From Fibrobacter sp. (GTDB lineage: Bacteria; Fibrobacterota; Fibrobacteria; Fibrobacterales; Fibrobacteraceae), in contig JAGCPZ010000065.1 in assembly GCA_017965445.1 (NCBI GenBank), positions 1 to 37,803 of the forward strand: a stretch of 37,803 nucleotides of DNA, in the 5' to 3' direction. Positions 22,769-32,215 of the stretch are shown here, in pieces. A program made the translations under genes and the position numbers. Each line of letters begins with the position of its first letter. Positions within the stretch are counted from its first letter, which is position 1. Under the pieces are notes generated by a model that was not told the origin of the DNA, ran no database searches, and saw only the letters and a program-made list of their open reading frames with translations.

Positions 22769-24802
22769 TTACACCATCGCCGCTCTGTAACCGAGCAGTT
22801 TCAAGCTATAAACAGCTGTTCCCTTGCTGATGCTGCGCACGCCTGTGGCATAACCGAAAATTTTTCGCAAGGGAATTTCAGCTTTCAAAAAATGCGTACG
22901 GCCATCGCCATCGATTTCTTTCACGCGACCTTCGCGCGCCTGAATATCGCCGGTCACAAGGCCTGCAAAATTCACGGGACATTCCAGCGAAAGTTCCATC
23001 ACCGGTTCATACAACTGAACGTCCGCCGGCTTCACGAGTTTAGCGACCGCATCGGCACAGCACTTCTTGATCATCGGCGGGAGCGCCCCTTCAGTCCATT
23101 CAAAGCGATGGACTTCAAAACGCACGCCTACAAGCGGGCCCTTGCCAAGCACGCCATTTTCAGTCGATTCCAATAGCGCCGAACGCACTCCTGCCAAAAT
23201 TTCACGCGGAGCATTTTCCATAAATTCTGCGGACAAGCGAATGTCATGGGCGTCACCATCCAGTGGAGAAGCCGAAATGCTAATAGACATTTTATGCGGC
23301 CCAATCTGGAACGTATTTTCCACCGGTCCAACGTTACGGCACAAACGTTCTTGCCAGCGCACTTCCGGCTTTCCGGCACGGACCTCACAACCAAATTCAC
23401 GTTGCAAACGTTCCAGCAAAACTTCGAGCTGTACCTCGCCCACCGTATGCAAGTACCAGAAACCGCCATCGTCCTTTTGAACGCGGAAACTCGGATCCAT
23501 TCGCGCGAGTACAGACAAACTGCGTTCTACGTGGGCATAGTCTTCCACACGCACACATTCTACACGAGTCTGGAGAAGAGGCAAATAACGTTCGCCAATG
23601 GAATAACTAACCACACTGGATCCTTCGTCGCCACGCTCCTCAGGATGACACAAGGTTGGTGAGCTTGTCGAACCACTCTCGTCTCTCGTCTCTCTCCTCT
23701 CGTCTAAAACATTCCCATCCGCATCCAACCTGATTACTTGTCCTAATTCAGTCTCGAATGGGCTACGCATCGCATAAATGTCGCCCGAACGGATTTCGTC
23801 AACAGGCAAAAGCATATTCGCCTTGAGCCGTGAAAATTCAAAACCCGTTGGCCAATCGCGTCGAGGTAAATCCACATGGCTGCGGAACAGAGAAATTTCG
23901 CCAATCCCACGGAAATGCCTCAAGCGCACCACCTGCCCAAGCTCATTTTCGTCAAACGTCGGGACTTCCGGCAAAAAGAAGGAAAGCGCCGTCACGAGAC
24001 TACGAACGCCAAAACCTTCCAGCGCCGAGCCCGCATAGCAAATAACATATTCATCGCTTGCTGCAAGCGCTTTAAGCCCGCGCAAAAGCATTTTCGGCGG
24101 CACCGGTTTATTCTCAAGCGCAAGCGATAAAATTTCATCGTCAAAATTGCTTGCAAATTCTACCGCTTCGGCGTAATACTTTTTCAAAAGCGCACGTTCT
24201 TCTGCCGCCGACGCATCCGTCGCCCAATCCTCATCAATAGTTTCTTCACCAATATCCGAATGGACCAACCGACTTTGGCTCAGCACATCCAGCATGCCGC
24301 ACATCTTGCCGTTTTTGAACTGCGGTAGAGACATGAGCACCGGACGCACGCCAAGCGTTTCTTCAATGTTGATGAGCGTTTCGTCTAGCGAATAATCGGG
24401 ATTGTCCAACTTATTTACGAACAAAATCGTACGCACTCGCGATTCGTGCAACTTACGGAAGGCTGCCACCGTCTGCGTTTCGACACCGCTTGCAGCACTC
24501 ACCACAAGCACTGCGCCTTCCACAGCGGTAAGCGCCATATCGACTTCTGCACCGAAATCCACATGCCCCGGCGTATCGATAAAATTAAACCAAGTGTTCT
24601 TCCATTCGAAATGCGCTACGCCGCTTTCAATCGTGATACCACGTTCCTTTTCTTCGGGCATGTAATCCATCGTGGCAAGGCCATCTTCCACACGCCCCGG
24701 GCGGTGCACCTCGCCCGTTGCAAAAAGAATCCGTTCAGAAAGCGTCGTCTTGCCCGCATCAACGTGAGCAAGAATGGCGATATTTCGAATAGGCTGTTTC
24801 AT
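22769..24802 (-). CDS. EF-G-like translational GTPase of the TetM / ribosomal-protection type
   Basis: 677 residues. G1 AHVDAGKTT (12-20), G2 RGIT (54-57), G3 DTPGHVDF, G4 NKLD; then domains II to V (TVGEVQLEVLLERLQREFG, and the C-terminal KEIDGDGRTHFLKAEIPL). Length and the sequence PLLQTRVECVRVED...VGEVQLEV match Tet(M/O/W)-like proteins more than housekeeping EF-G (about 700). Many such paralogs are not resistance genes, so tetracycline protection is not certain. Residues about 366-402 are encoded by dispersed repeats (23598-23706). It follows the SIMPL gene by 29 bases on the same strand; the ribosome site is weak. Confidence 0.85.
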   Translation of the reverse strand: MKQPIRNIAILAHVDAGKTTLSERILFATGEVHRPGRVEDGLATMDYMPEEKERGITIESGVAHFEWKNTWFNFIDTPGHVDFGAEVDMALTAVEGAVLVVSAASGVETQTVAAFRKLHESRVRTILFVNKLDNPDYSLDETLINIEETLGVRPVLMSLPQFKNGKMCGMLDVLSQSRLVHSDIGEETIDEDWATDASAAEERALLKKYYAEAVEFASNFDDEILSLALENKPVPPKMLLRGLKALAASDEYVICYAGSALEGFGVRSLVTALSFFLPEVPTFDENELGQVVRLRHFRGIGEISLFRSHVDLPRRDWPTGFEFSRLKANMLLPVDEIRSGDIYAMRSPFETELGQVIRLDADGNVLDERRETRDESGSTSSPTLCHPEERGDEGSSVVSYSIGERYLPLLQTRVECVRVEDYAHVERSLSVLARMDPSFRVQKDDGGFWYLHTVGEVQLEVLLERLQREFGCEVRAGKPEVRWQERLCRNVGPVENTFQIGPHKMSISISASPLDGDAHDIRLSAEFMENAPREILAGVRSALLESTENGVLGKGPLVGVRFEVHRFEWTEGALPPMIKKCCADAVAKLVKPADVQLYEPVMELSLECPVNFAGLVTGDIQAREGRVKEIDGDGRTHFLKAEIPLRKIFGYATGVRSISKGTAVYSLKLLGYRAAMV
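23614..23706. repeat. Dispersed repeats inserted in the EF-G-like coding sequence
   Basis: Type B in reverse orientation (CACTGGATCCTTCG...CTCAGGATGACA, 23614-23650), type C GGTTGGTGAGCTTGTCGAACC (23654-23674) and a low-complexity CTCGTCTCTCGTCTCTC tract (23676-23706). All are read through in frame as ESGSTSSPTLCHPEERGDEG and neighbours. Confidence 0.8.
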
Positions 24803-24831
24803 AGCCCAAAATTTAAATTTTTATAATGCTT

Positions 24832-25530
24832 TTAGTCTTCCAAGAAATACTGGACGCTCGTGACCACGCGAACATTCTTAATGTAGGGCGTATTCTCGTC
24901 ACGATCGCTAATGGAGAACTGGCCCTGCGTCGCTGTCTTGATTTTTCCAAGTTTGCTATCGGAATCCGCAGCAAACTTTTCACCCGCAGCATGGGCATTC
25001 TTGTTCGCCTCGTCAATCATCGCAGGCTTGATTTCGTTCAAACCGTTAAAGCTGTAAATCTTGCGGTAACGATAATCATCACCTGCAAACGCAATACCCT
25101 GTTTGAGCAAGTCGCCCTGCTTGCCCATGATTTCACGGATGCGGTCCACGTTCTTCGAGGCTACCGTCGTCACTACCGTAGCGATATAGCGGAACGGACG
25201 CTTGTTGTCCCCATAACGTTCCCCTTGAACATCTTCAATTTCTGGAGCAGACCAGCTGATTTCCGAATCCGTGACGCCATTATCACGTAGGAACTTTCCA
25301 AGCGTGGCATTTTTTGCCTGTACGCCATCGTAAATAACGGAAAGATCGTTTCCAACTTCTTTATACACAATTGGCCAAATCACAAAGTCCGCTTTGACCT
25401 CTCGTTCCGAAAGGCCCTTAACTGACACAACACGGTCGCGATCCTTTGTATGCATCATGGCGCAGTAGAGGAATGCGCCAAGACCGAGAATTCCGATTGT
25501 CAATACAATAGCTTCTTTGATTCTGGACAT
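24832..25530 (-). CDS. SIMPL-domain (DUF541) membrane-anchored protein
   Basis: 232 residues from the ATG at 25530 (GGAG 7 bases upstream). One N-terminal membrane anchor (IVLTIGILGLGAFLYCAM) and then the SIMPL domain: VVSVKGLSEREVKADFVIWPI, ATLGKFLRDNGVTDSEISW, a later ANKNAHAAGEKFAADSDSKLG segment. SIMPL proteins are periplasmic or surface proteins of uncertain function. Confidence 0.82.
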   Translation of the reverse strand: MSRIKEAIVLTIGILGLGAFLYCAMMHTKDRDRVVSVKGLSEREVKADFVIWPIVYKEVGNDLSVIYDGVQAKNATLGKFLRDNGVTDSEISWSAPEIEDVQGERYGDNKRPFRYIATVVTTVASKNVDRIREIMGKQGDLLKQGIAFAGDDYRYRKIYSFNGLNEIKPAMIDEANKNAHAAGEKFAADSDSKLGKIKTATQGQFSISDRDENTPYIKNVRVVTSVQYFLED

Positions 25531-25773
25531 TTTTTTCTCCTTTGGTTGAAAACACCTAATGATTATGGAATTAATATACAATTTTCAGAAATCATCTTCC
25601 ACGTTACAAAAAAAATCATCGCAGATGGGATGTAGTTGATTAAATCCGTAGAGCGCCTTCACGGCCAATTCATCAAAAAAATTGATTGTTTCAATACAAA
25701 AAATATATTAGTCAATATGAGTGGTCGATTCTAAATTTGCGTGCGAAAAAAACGAATCAACAAAGGAACATTT

Positions 25774-26340
25774 ATGAAGCAGATTACAAAAGCCCTCACA
25801 ACCATCATCTTCACAGCACTCATCGCCATCGAATTCACCGCATGCCAAGACAACCGCGAATGCACTTACGACGCCAACGAAAACACGCTCTCCTGCCCCG
25901 AAAAAACTTACAAGACCATCAATCTAGGCAATAAAATCTGGATGGCCGAGAATCTCGATGTTTTCACCCCGGATTCCAGCGTTTGCTACGGGAACCAACA
26001 TGACAACTGCAATACGGACGGTCGTCTTTACACCTACGCGTCCTCGATTGGCTCCGTATGCCCCACCGGATGGGACCTCCCGACCAAGCAGGATTTCGAG
26101 ACCACTTTCGCCACCAACGCCCCTGCGACATTCAAGGACACCGCCGGATTCAACGCGGTTTTCGCCGGATTCAAATACTACGACGGTAACTTCGCCGACA
26201 AGGGAGCAAGTGCCAGCTTCTGGACGAAAGACAGCTACGACGAATCCAGAGCCTACCTGTTACGCATCACCGACACGAGCGTTACCTACGAACACTTCAA
26301 CAAGAACATCTTCGCCTCGGTCCGTTGCATCAAGAAATGA
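25774..26340 (+). CDS. FISUMP (Fibrobacter major paralogous domain) lipoprotein
   Basis: 188 residues; ATG at 25774 after AAAGGA. Lipobox FTAC (Cys24). The domain contains TYKTINLGNKIWMAENLDV (45-63), GRLYTYASS, CPTGWDLPTKQDFE and a C-terminal FASVRCIKK, the complete FISUMP pattern (TIGR02145). The family is expanded in Fibrobacter and is thought to act at the cell surface; specific ligand unknown. This is the main taxonomic marker in the window. Confidence 0.92.
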   Translation: MKQITKALTTIIFTALIAIEFTACQDNRECTYDANENTLSCPEKTYKTINLGNKIWMAENLDVFTPDSSVCYGNQHDNCNTDGRLYTYASSIGSVCPTGWDLPTKQDFETTFATNAPATFKDTAGFNAVFAGFKYYDGNFADKGASASFWTKDSYDESRAYLLRITDTSVTYEHFNKNIFASVRCIKK

Positions 26341-26506
26341 AAAATTAAAAATGAACAATTTATAGTACAAGACAACGAATGTACAAATTTTATTTAAGTC
26401 GTTTACTATAATTTTTCTAACCACTAACCCTAAACCTCCATAGACCTCAGACGATATACATAAGATGTATTCTTTCGTCTATCGTCTTTCGTCTATCATC
26501 GAAACT

Positions 26507-28198
26507 ATGAATTGGCTTATTGACTTATTCGCAAAGCCTTCGGTTGGGCAACAAGTTGTTGCGATTGCACTCACCGCCGCCGTTGGCCTCATGCTCGGCA
26601 AAATCAAAGTCAAGGGAATCGGCCTCGGTAGTGCAGGCGCCTTGTTCGTGGGCATCGGCCTTGGGCATATCGGGCTACGCGTCGAACCGAACGTTCTCCA
26701 CTTCATTCAGGAATTTGGCCTGATTCTGTTTGTCTATACCATCGGCATGCAAGTGGGGCCCGGCTTTGTCGATTCCATTCGCCGTCACGGGCTTGTGCTA
26801 AACATTCTTTCGACAAGCATCGTGTTGCTCGGCGTTCTTGTGACGCTTTGCCTTTACTTTTTTACCGACATGCACGACAATGTCCCCGTGCTCATCGGGA
26901 TGCTCTGCGGTGCAGTCACAAACACGCCCTCTCTTGGAGCAGCCAACTCGGCCTTTGCTGCCGCCGGAGTCGATACGTCCCTTACAGGCATCGGATACGC
27001 CGTCGCATACCCATTCGGCGTCATCGGCATCATCTTAGTAATGATTTTAATGCGGGTCATCTTCAAACAAAATCCAAACAAAGCCGCCAAAGATTACTCT
27101 GCAGAAATTGCGGCGACAACCAAAGAAATTGAATCTTGCAGCCTTGAAGTTACAAATCAGAATTTATACGGAACAGCGTTAAAAAACATTCCTAATTTAA
27201 TTTCTCTCGGTATTGTAGTTACACGCCTCCTTCGTGACGAAAAAATATCGACTCCTAACAGCGAAACTATTTTGCAAAAAGGCGATAAGATTCACATTGT
27301 CGGCATGCCCGACGCAGTAGCCTCCATGGAAAAGATAATCGGCAGCCGTCTCGAAACACCCATCACAAAACTGGTAGATGGAAAGGTTGCACAAGGGGCC
27401 GCTATTAAAGTAAAAACGATTCTTGTCACAAACAAAAAAATTCTCGGCCACACAATTGGTTCCTTGGCTCTCGCTGAACGCTATGGCGTGAACGTCAGCC
27501 GCGTGACACGCAGCGGATTCAAGTTCACGGGTCGCCTTGATTTACGAATCAAATTCGCAGATAAACTTATGGTAGTCGGTACGGCAGAAGGCATTGACGC
27601 TGCCGCCAAGGAATTGGGCAATTCTCTTACCGCGCTGGACATTCCCGAAATCCTGCCTGCATTTTTGGGCATTTTCTTGGGAGTCATCGTCGGGAGTATC
27701 CCCTTAGCAATTCCAGGAATGCCAACACCGCTCAAGCTAGGCCTCGCCGGCGGCCCATTGATTGTCGCCATCGTCCTTAGCCGTAAACGCAAAATCGGTC
27801 CATTGAATTTTTTCATGGCAAGCAGCGCGAACCTAATGCTCCGTGAATTCGGGCTCACGCTTTTCCTTAGCTGCGTGGGCTTAAATGCCGGAATCAAATT
27901 CTTCGACGTGCTCTTGAACGGTGACGGGCTCCACTACATGGCGCTTGCCGCACTCATCACCTTTATTCCGTTAGCGATTGTCGCTGTGGTGGGTCTCTTG
28001 GTTTTTAAGGTGAATTACCTTTCGCTCTGCGGTGTACTCGCTGGTGCCACCACCGATCCGCCCGCACTTGCCTTTGCAAACGGACAAGCAGATAGCGAAG
28101 CCGTAAACATCGGTTACGCATCGGTTTATCCCCTCACCATGCTCCTTAGAATTCTGAGCGGGCAGGTGCTAGCCATCCTTTTACTGCAGGCCCTGTAA
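26507..28198 (+). CDS. AspT/YidE-type aspartate:alanine exchanger family transporter
   Basis: 563 residues from ATG 26507. An upstream in-frame ATG (26465) would add residues encoded by a CGTCTATCGTCTTTCGTCTATC repeat and lacks a ribosome site, so it is not preferred. Two membrane halves (about residues 10-190 and 390-560), each with the duplicated AspT-Asp-Ala-exchange pattern (GLILFVYTIGMQVGPGF in the first, LTLFLSCVGLNAGIKF in the second; CGAVTNTPSLGAAN and CGVLAGATTDPPALAFAN), flank two TrkA-C/RCK-C domains. Substrate not predictable; the name AspT is by family only. Confidence 0.88.
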   Translation: MNWLIDLFAKPSVGQQVVAIALTAAVGLMLGKIKVKGIGLGSAGALFVGIGLGHIGLRVEPNVLHFIQEFGLILFVYTIGMQVGPGFVDSIRRHGLVLNILSTSIVLLGVLVTLCLYFFTDMHDNVPVLIGMLCGAVTNTPSLGAANSAFAAAGVDTSLTGIGYAVAYPFGVIGIILVMILMRVIFKQNPNKAAKDYSAEIAATTKEIESCSLEVTNQNLYGTALKNIPNLISLGIVVTRLLRDEKISTPNSETILQKGDKIHIVGMPDAVASMEKIIGSRLETPITKLVDGKVAQGAAIKVKTILVTNKKILGHTIGSLALAERYGVNVSRVTRSGFKFTGRLDLRIKFADKLMVVGTAEGIDAAAKELGNSLTALDIPEILPAFLGIFLGVIVGSIPLAIPGMPTPLKLGLAGGPLIVAIVLSRKRKIGPLNFFMASSANLMLREFGLTLFLSCVGLNAGIKFFDVLLNGDGLHYMALAALITFIPLAIVAVVGLLVFKVNYLSLCGVLAGATTDPPALAFANGQADSEAVNIGYASVYPLTMLLRILSGQVLAILLLQAL

Positions 28199-28207
28199 AA
28201 TTTTACT

Positions 28208-28504
28208 TTATTCCAAAGTCAATATGTCGCTGAATCCGGTAACATCGAAAATTTCGCGGATTTCAGCACAGGCATTCCTGATGACCATTGACCCCTGCTT
28301 GCTCATAATCTTCTGCGCAGCAAGCAAAATGCGTAACCCCGCCGAAGAAATGTAGTCAAGTTTCTTAAATTCAAACACAAGCGATTTGATACCTTCGTAT
28401 GCACCTTGAAGTTCAGTATCCAACTGCGGAGCGGTCAAGGTATCGAGTCTGCCTTCAAGAGTGATTGTCAGGCAGTCATTTTCCTTTTCCTTGATGATAT
28501 TCAT
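28208..28504 (-). CDS. STAS-domain anti-sigma-factor antagonist
   Basis: 98 residues, a single STAS domain: LTITLEGRLDTLTAPQLDTEL, then LVFEFKKLDYISSAGLRILL with the phosphorylatable Ser in DYISSAGLR (about residues 51-59). ATG at 28504 with AAAGGA upstream. It is 30 bases downstream of the phosphatase gene, so the phosphatase probably dephosphorylates this Ser and the fused ATPase domain is its kinase partner. Confidence 0.9.
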   Translation of the reverse strand: MNIIKEKENDCLTITLEGRLDTLTAPQLDTELQGAYEGIKSLVFEFKKLDYISSAGLRILLAAQKIMSKQGSMVIRNACAEIREIFDVTGFSDILTLE

Positions 28505-28534
28505 AAATAATCCTTTTTTCTTAATTTATAAACT

Positions 28535-30988
28535 TTACAGGGTCTTGGTGATGGCAAGTTCGTTGTTGTCGCCGTTCCTGCGGTAACACACGCTGTCCAT
28601 GGTCTTTTTGACAATAAATATGCCGAGCCCGCCCACCTCTCGTTCTTCCGCCGAGAGCGTGATATCAGGATCTTTGTTCTTCAGCGGGTCATAAGGCATG
28701 CCGTCATCGATAAACGTGAGTTTGGCCGTCAATGTCGCCTTGCGAACCTCCACAATTAGGGTCACTTTCGTTGCACCCGAGAACTTGACAATGTTGCTGT
28801 AGATTTCATCAATGGCGATATTTATCTGCATCTGAGACTTCGCAGACCTTTCCATGTGAGCAAGGATTCCTTCGACAAACGCCGTGAGAACCACCTGGTT
28901 CTCAGGGATTACATCGACCATCTTCTCGTAACGTTCCCAAGCATTCTGCATTTGCTCCTTCGCGGACTCGTCCATGGGGGAGAAAATTTTATCTACAAAA
29001 TTCTTAAGTTCGTGTTTTCCACCGTTGACCACATCAATCGTCTTCTCATAGCGTTCCCAGACAGGTTCGCCATTGCCTATGTACTTCACACACAACATTG
29101 TAATGTCGTCAAATTGTGGTACATCCTGTACGAACGAGTCTATTTCTTTTTTCACAAATTTGCAAACATCCGCCGTTTCCAAGTCCTTACTTTTCGCGAG
29201 AGTTTCCAACAGCCTTGCATCGCCAAACAGTTCGTTCTTGCTATTGGTAGCCTCTGTCACGCCGTCAGTATAAAGGAACAGCGTGTCACCCGGCTTGAGA
29301 TCATAAACCTGCTGTCGATACTGAACATTTTCCATCGCCGCAATCACCAAGCCGGACCTACTCGGAATAAACTCAACCGAACCATCTTCGTGGCGAACAG
29401 CCGGCGGATTATGCCCTGCCGACGCAAATTCAACATGGCCAGAGCGCAAATCAATAATGCCCATCCACACCGTTACGAACATATTCTGTTTGTTACGTTT
29501 TGCAAGCGCATAATTCGTACTGTTAAAAGTCTTAACAACAGACTTGAGGTTTTTCATCATCGTGCGGAGAATAATTCGCGACACCATCATGAAAAGCGCC
29601 GCAGGCACGCCTTTGCCAGATACGTCACCGACAACCACACAAAGATGGTCGTTATCTATCTTGAAGAAATCGTAAAAATCGCCGCCCACCTCTTTCGCAG
29701 GCAATATAAACGGAGCGAGTTCATGGCGGTCATCATCGCAAATCTCATCTTTCTCGCTTTCAGGGAGCATCGCAAGCTGGATGTTCCTTGCAAAGTCAAG
29801 TTCACGTTCAATACGGCCCAGGTTCTTTTGTGCGTTGATATTTTCCTTGATAGAGGCCTGCATGCGAGAGAATGCCTCAGTGAGCAGCGCAATTTCATCG
29901 CGCCCCTTAACATTCGGAAGTTCCGCGTCATAATTTCCATCACCAAATTTATCCACCGATTGCGCCAGTTCTCTAAGCGGGCGAGAGACCCTAAACGAAA
30001 TAACAAGGACGAACACCAGTATGAGGACATACCCGCACACAATCATGATAGCGATAAGCCTGAGGAGTGCGCTCTGGTCTTCCAGAAACTTCTGCATGGG
30101 CCAAACCACCAAAAACGTCCAATTGTTCGACTTTATAGTAGTGTAGTAGATTGCAGACAATTCACCACTTCCGACAAATCCGCGGAAAAGTCCATGTTCC
30201 GATTTTTGGGAAACTCGGTCAAAGTCCGCCCCATTTTCGGTCTTGACCTTCTGCACAACAAGTGTATCGTTCGCTCCCAGGTCAATACTTTTCGGATGCG
30301 CTACAATGGCGTTTTTTGCCGAAAGAATCATCGAGTATCCAGAATCAGAAACCGGAATGGAGTCCACCGTATTCTTGAGGAAGTCTATGGACATATCGAC
30401 AGCTAGGACGCCAACCAACGTTTCTTCACCCTGCTCGTTCTTGCGCATGATGGGGACCGTATAGACGGCAATGGGTTCATGGACAAAAACGCCAATAAAG
30501 GGCTCCTGCCAGCGACTGGTTTTCGCATTTCTAGTACTCTTGTACCACTCCTCTTTTTCATAATCTGCACCAGTAATCAGCACAGTAGAATCGTTCACAT
30601 ACCGGGCAAGCCTCATGAATTCACCACTCTTGGTCTCGGGCCCCATTCCTGGCTCGTATGCAACGACCACGGCTATAATCTGCGGAACGATATTGCGTGC
30701 ATTGCCCAGCGATTGCAACAGGAACTCGTCCATTTCGGCCTTGGTCATTTCGTGCGAACTTAAGTTCGCCCCAATATCATCACCAATCTTACGGCCCGTA
30801 TTGAACAGCTTGTCTATATAGGTCACATTCGCTTGGCTGATTTCTTCGCCTTTCTGGATAACCAATTTGGAAAGGCCACTATGCAACTGCATACCGGCTA
30901 CATAGAAAATCGTGAAGAATACTACAGTGACGCCGATAAGAATCCATACCGACTGCTTGAACGCCAAGCCACGAACATTTAAACTCAT
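28535..30988 (-). CDS. Sensor protein: dCache-HAMP-PP2C (RsbU/SpoIIE)-HATPase fusion
   Basis: 817 residues. TM1 about 14-34, periplasmic dCache-type sensor 35-305, TM2 309-331, HAMP 332-390, PP2C phosphatase about 400-635 with GGDFYDFF (435-442), VGDVSGKGVPAA (453-464), YTDGVTEA (573-580) and FDDIT (626-630), then an RsbW-type HATPase (about 690-815; INIAIDEIYSNIVKFS, DDGMPYDP, GGLGIFIVKK). Between phosphatase and ATPase a 40-residue unit is tandemly duplicated (W644 and W684). Together with the STAS protein it forms a partner-switching module in which both the kinase and the phosphatase reside in one chain. Target not visible. Confidence 0.88.
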   Translation of the reverse strand: MSLNVRGLAFKQSVWILIGVTVVFFTIFYVAGMQLHSGLSKLVIQKGEEISQANVTYIDKLFNTGRKIGDDIGANLSSHEMTKAEMDEFLLQSLGNARNIVPQIIAVVVAYEPGMGPETKSGEFMRLARYVNDSTVLITGADYEKEEWYKSTRNAKTSRWQEPFIGVFVHEPIAVYTVPIMRKNEQGEETLVGVLAVDMSIDFLKNTVDSIPVSDSGYSMILSAKNAIVAHPKSIDLGANDTLVVQKVKTENGADFDRVSQKSEHGLFRGFVGSGELSAIYYTTIKSNNWTFLVVWPMQKFLEDQSALLRLIAIMIVCGYVLILVFVLVISFRVSRPLRELAQSVDKFGDGNYDAELPNVKGRDEIALLTEAFSRMQASIKENINAQKNLGRIERELDFARNIQLAMLPESEKDEICDDDRHELAPFILPAKEVGGDFYDFFKIDNDHLCVVVGDVSGKGVPAALFMMVSRIILRTMMKNLKSVVKTFNSTNYALAKRNKQNMFVTVWMGIIDLRSGHVEFASAGHNPPAVRHEDGSVEFIPSRSGLVIAAMENVQYRQQVYDLKPGDTLFLYTDGVTEATNSKNELFGDARLLETLAKSKDLETADVCKFVKKEIDSFVQDVPQFDDITMLCVKYIGNGEPVWERYEKTIDVVNGGKHELKNFVDKIFSPMDESAKEQMQNAWERYEKMVDVIPENQVVLTAFVEGILAHMERSAKSQMQINIAIDEIYSNIVKFSGATKVTLIVEVRKATLTAKLTFIDDGMPYDPLKNKDPDITLSAEEREVGGLGIFIVKKTMDSVCYRRNGDNNELAITKTL

Positions 30989-31100
30989 CCTTGCCCCTCT
31001 TTTAATCGAACACTAAAAAGCCTCAACTTAAAATATATTAGAAATTTTCATATATATTTATACGGTCAATCAAAAATGTTTTTTGTCAAACGGGTGCTTT

Positions 31101-32210
31101 ATGGAACAGATGGATATTGCAAAATACGGGCTTCCACCGAAGGAGACCTTGATTCTCCAGGAATACCGCGACAAGCATGCGACATTCGAAAAGCTGTTGG
31201 ATATAGTCAAAAATATTCTTACGAAAAACATCACTTCAAATCACATCTACATCAACGCCATCGAGGCCCGAATCAAGGCAGAAGACAGCCTTGCAAGCAA
31301 ACTGGACCGAAAAGCAGGAAAGTATAACGAACTACTCGACTTGACCGACATCCTGGGTCTCCGCATTATCACATTCTACAACGACGAAGTAGATAAGGTT
31401 GCGGCACTAGTCGGCCACCTGTTTGAAATAGACTGGGAAAACAGTATTGACAAACGCAAGATGCATGACATCCATAGTTTTGGATATAATTCGCTGCATT
31501 ACATCTGTCGCCTTCCGAAAAAACTTTACGAAGATCCTGCGTACCCGGAATTGAACGAAATCCGTTTTGAAGTGCAGATGCGCACCGCACTACAGCACGC
31601 ATGGTCCGTGCTGAATCACGATACAGGTTACAAGACAACCTTTGAAATCCCGCGAGAATACTTGCGGAACATGAACCGCCTGGCGGGTATGCTTGAATTA
31701 GTCGATGAACAATTCTGCGCCATTCGTACAGGAATAATCAAATACCGCCGTCAGGTAGAATCTTTAGTGCATTCGGGTGAATTTGACGAGGTTGCTCTGG
31801 ATTCGGAATCCTTTGGAAAATATCTAGAACTGAAACCGTTTGACGCGTTGAACAAGCGCATCGCTTCAATTAACCAAGCAGAAATCCTGGAAGCATCGCA
31901 CATGAAATTCTTGAGCGTATTTAGTTACTTTGGATTCAAGACGCTTGGCGATGTTGACCGAATGCTAACCAATAATTCCGACGACGCTTATCAGTTGGCG
32001 GCATTCCAACTGGCGGGAACAGATTTGGACATCATCAATTCGTCGCTAGGAGTCATTAGCCTTTGTACAGTATATACCCTAAAACAGGGCACCGGTATCG
32101 ACGGCATCGAAAGATTCCTCGAAGCCCTGAACGGAAAGTCAAAGAATAACCGCACCCGTGCAGAAAATCTCTACCGGGCGGCCCAAACATTACCTTTCAT
32201 GAAAAAATAA
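31101..32210 (+). CDS. RelA/SpoT-type (p)ppGpp synthetase-domain protein
   Basis: 369 residues from ATG 31101 (no strong ribosome site; 31110 is also possible). The synthetase domain covers about residues 30-180 with all key motifs: ARIKAEDSLASKLDRK (56-71), DLTDILGLRII (80-90), HSFGYNSLHYI (125-135) and FEVQMRTALQHAWSVLNHD (156-174). There is no HD hydrolase and no TGS/ACT domain; residues 200-369 are an unrecognised extension. So it is a small alarmone synthetase-like enzyme. A small alarmone hydrolase gene lies close by at 33420. Confidence 0.85.
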   Translation: MEQMDIAKYGLPPKETLILQEYRDKHATFEKLLDIVKNILTKNITSNHIYINAIEARIKAEDSLASKLDRKAGKYNELLDLTDILGLRIITFYNDEVDKVAALVGHLFEIDWENSIDKRKMHDIHSFGYNSLHYICRLPKKLYEDPAYPELNEIRFEVQMRTALQHAWSVLNHDTGYKTTFEIPREYLRNMNRLAGMLELVDEQFCAIRTGIIKYRRQVESLVHSGEFDEVALDSESFGKYLELKPFDALNKRIASINQAEILEASHMKFLSVFSYFGFKTLGDVDRMLTNNSDDAYQLAAFQLAGTDLDIINSSLGVISLCTVYTLKQGTGIDGIERFLEALNGKSKNNRTRAENLYRAAQTLPFMKK

Positions 32211-32215
32211 GCTTC

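Noticed and set aside
22769..24802. Tetracycline resistance gene call
   Set aside because: The protein is only family-level similar to TetM-type GTPases and has a repeat-derived insert; a resistance claim is not supported by sequence reading alone.
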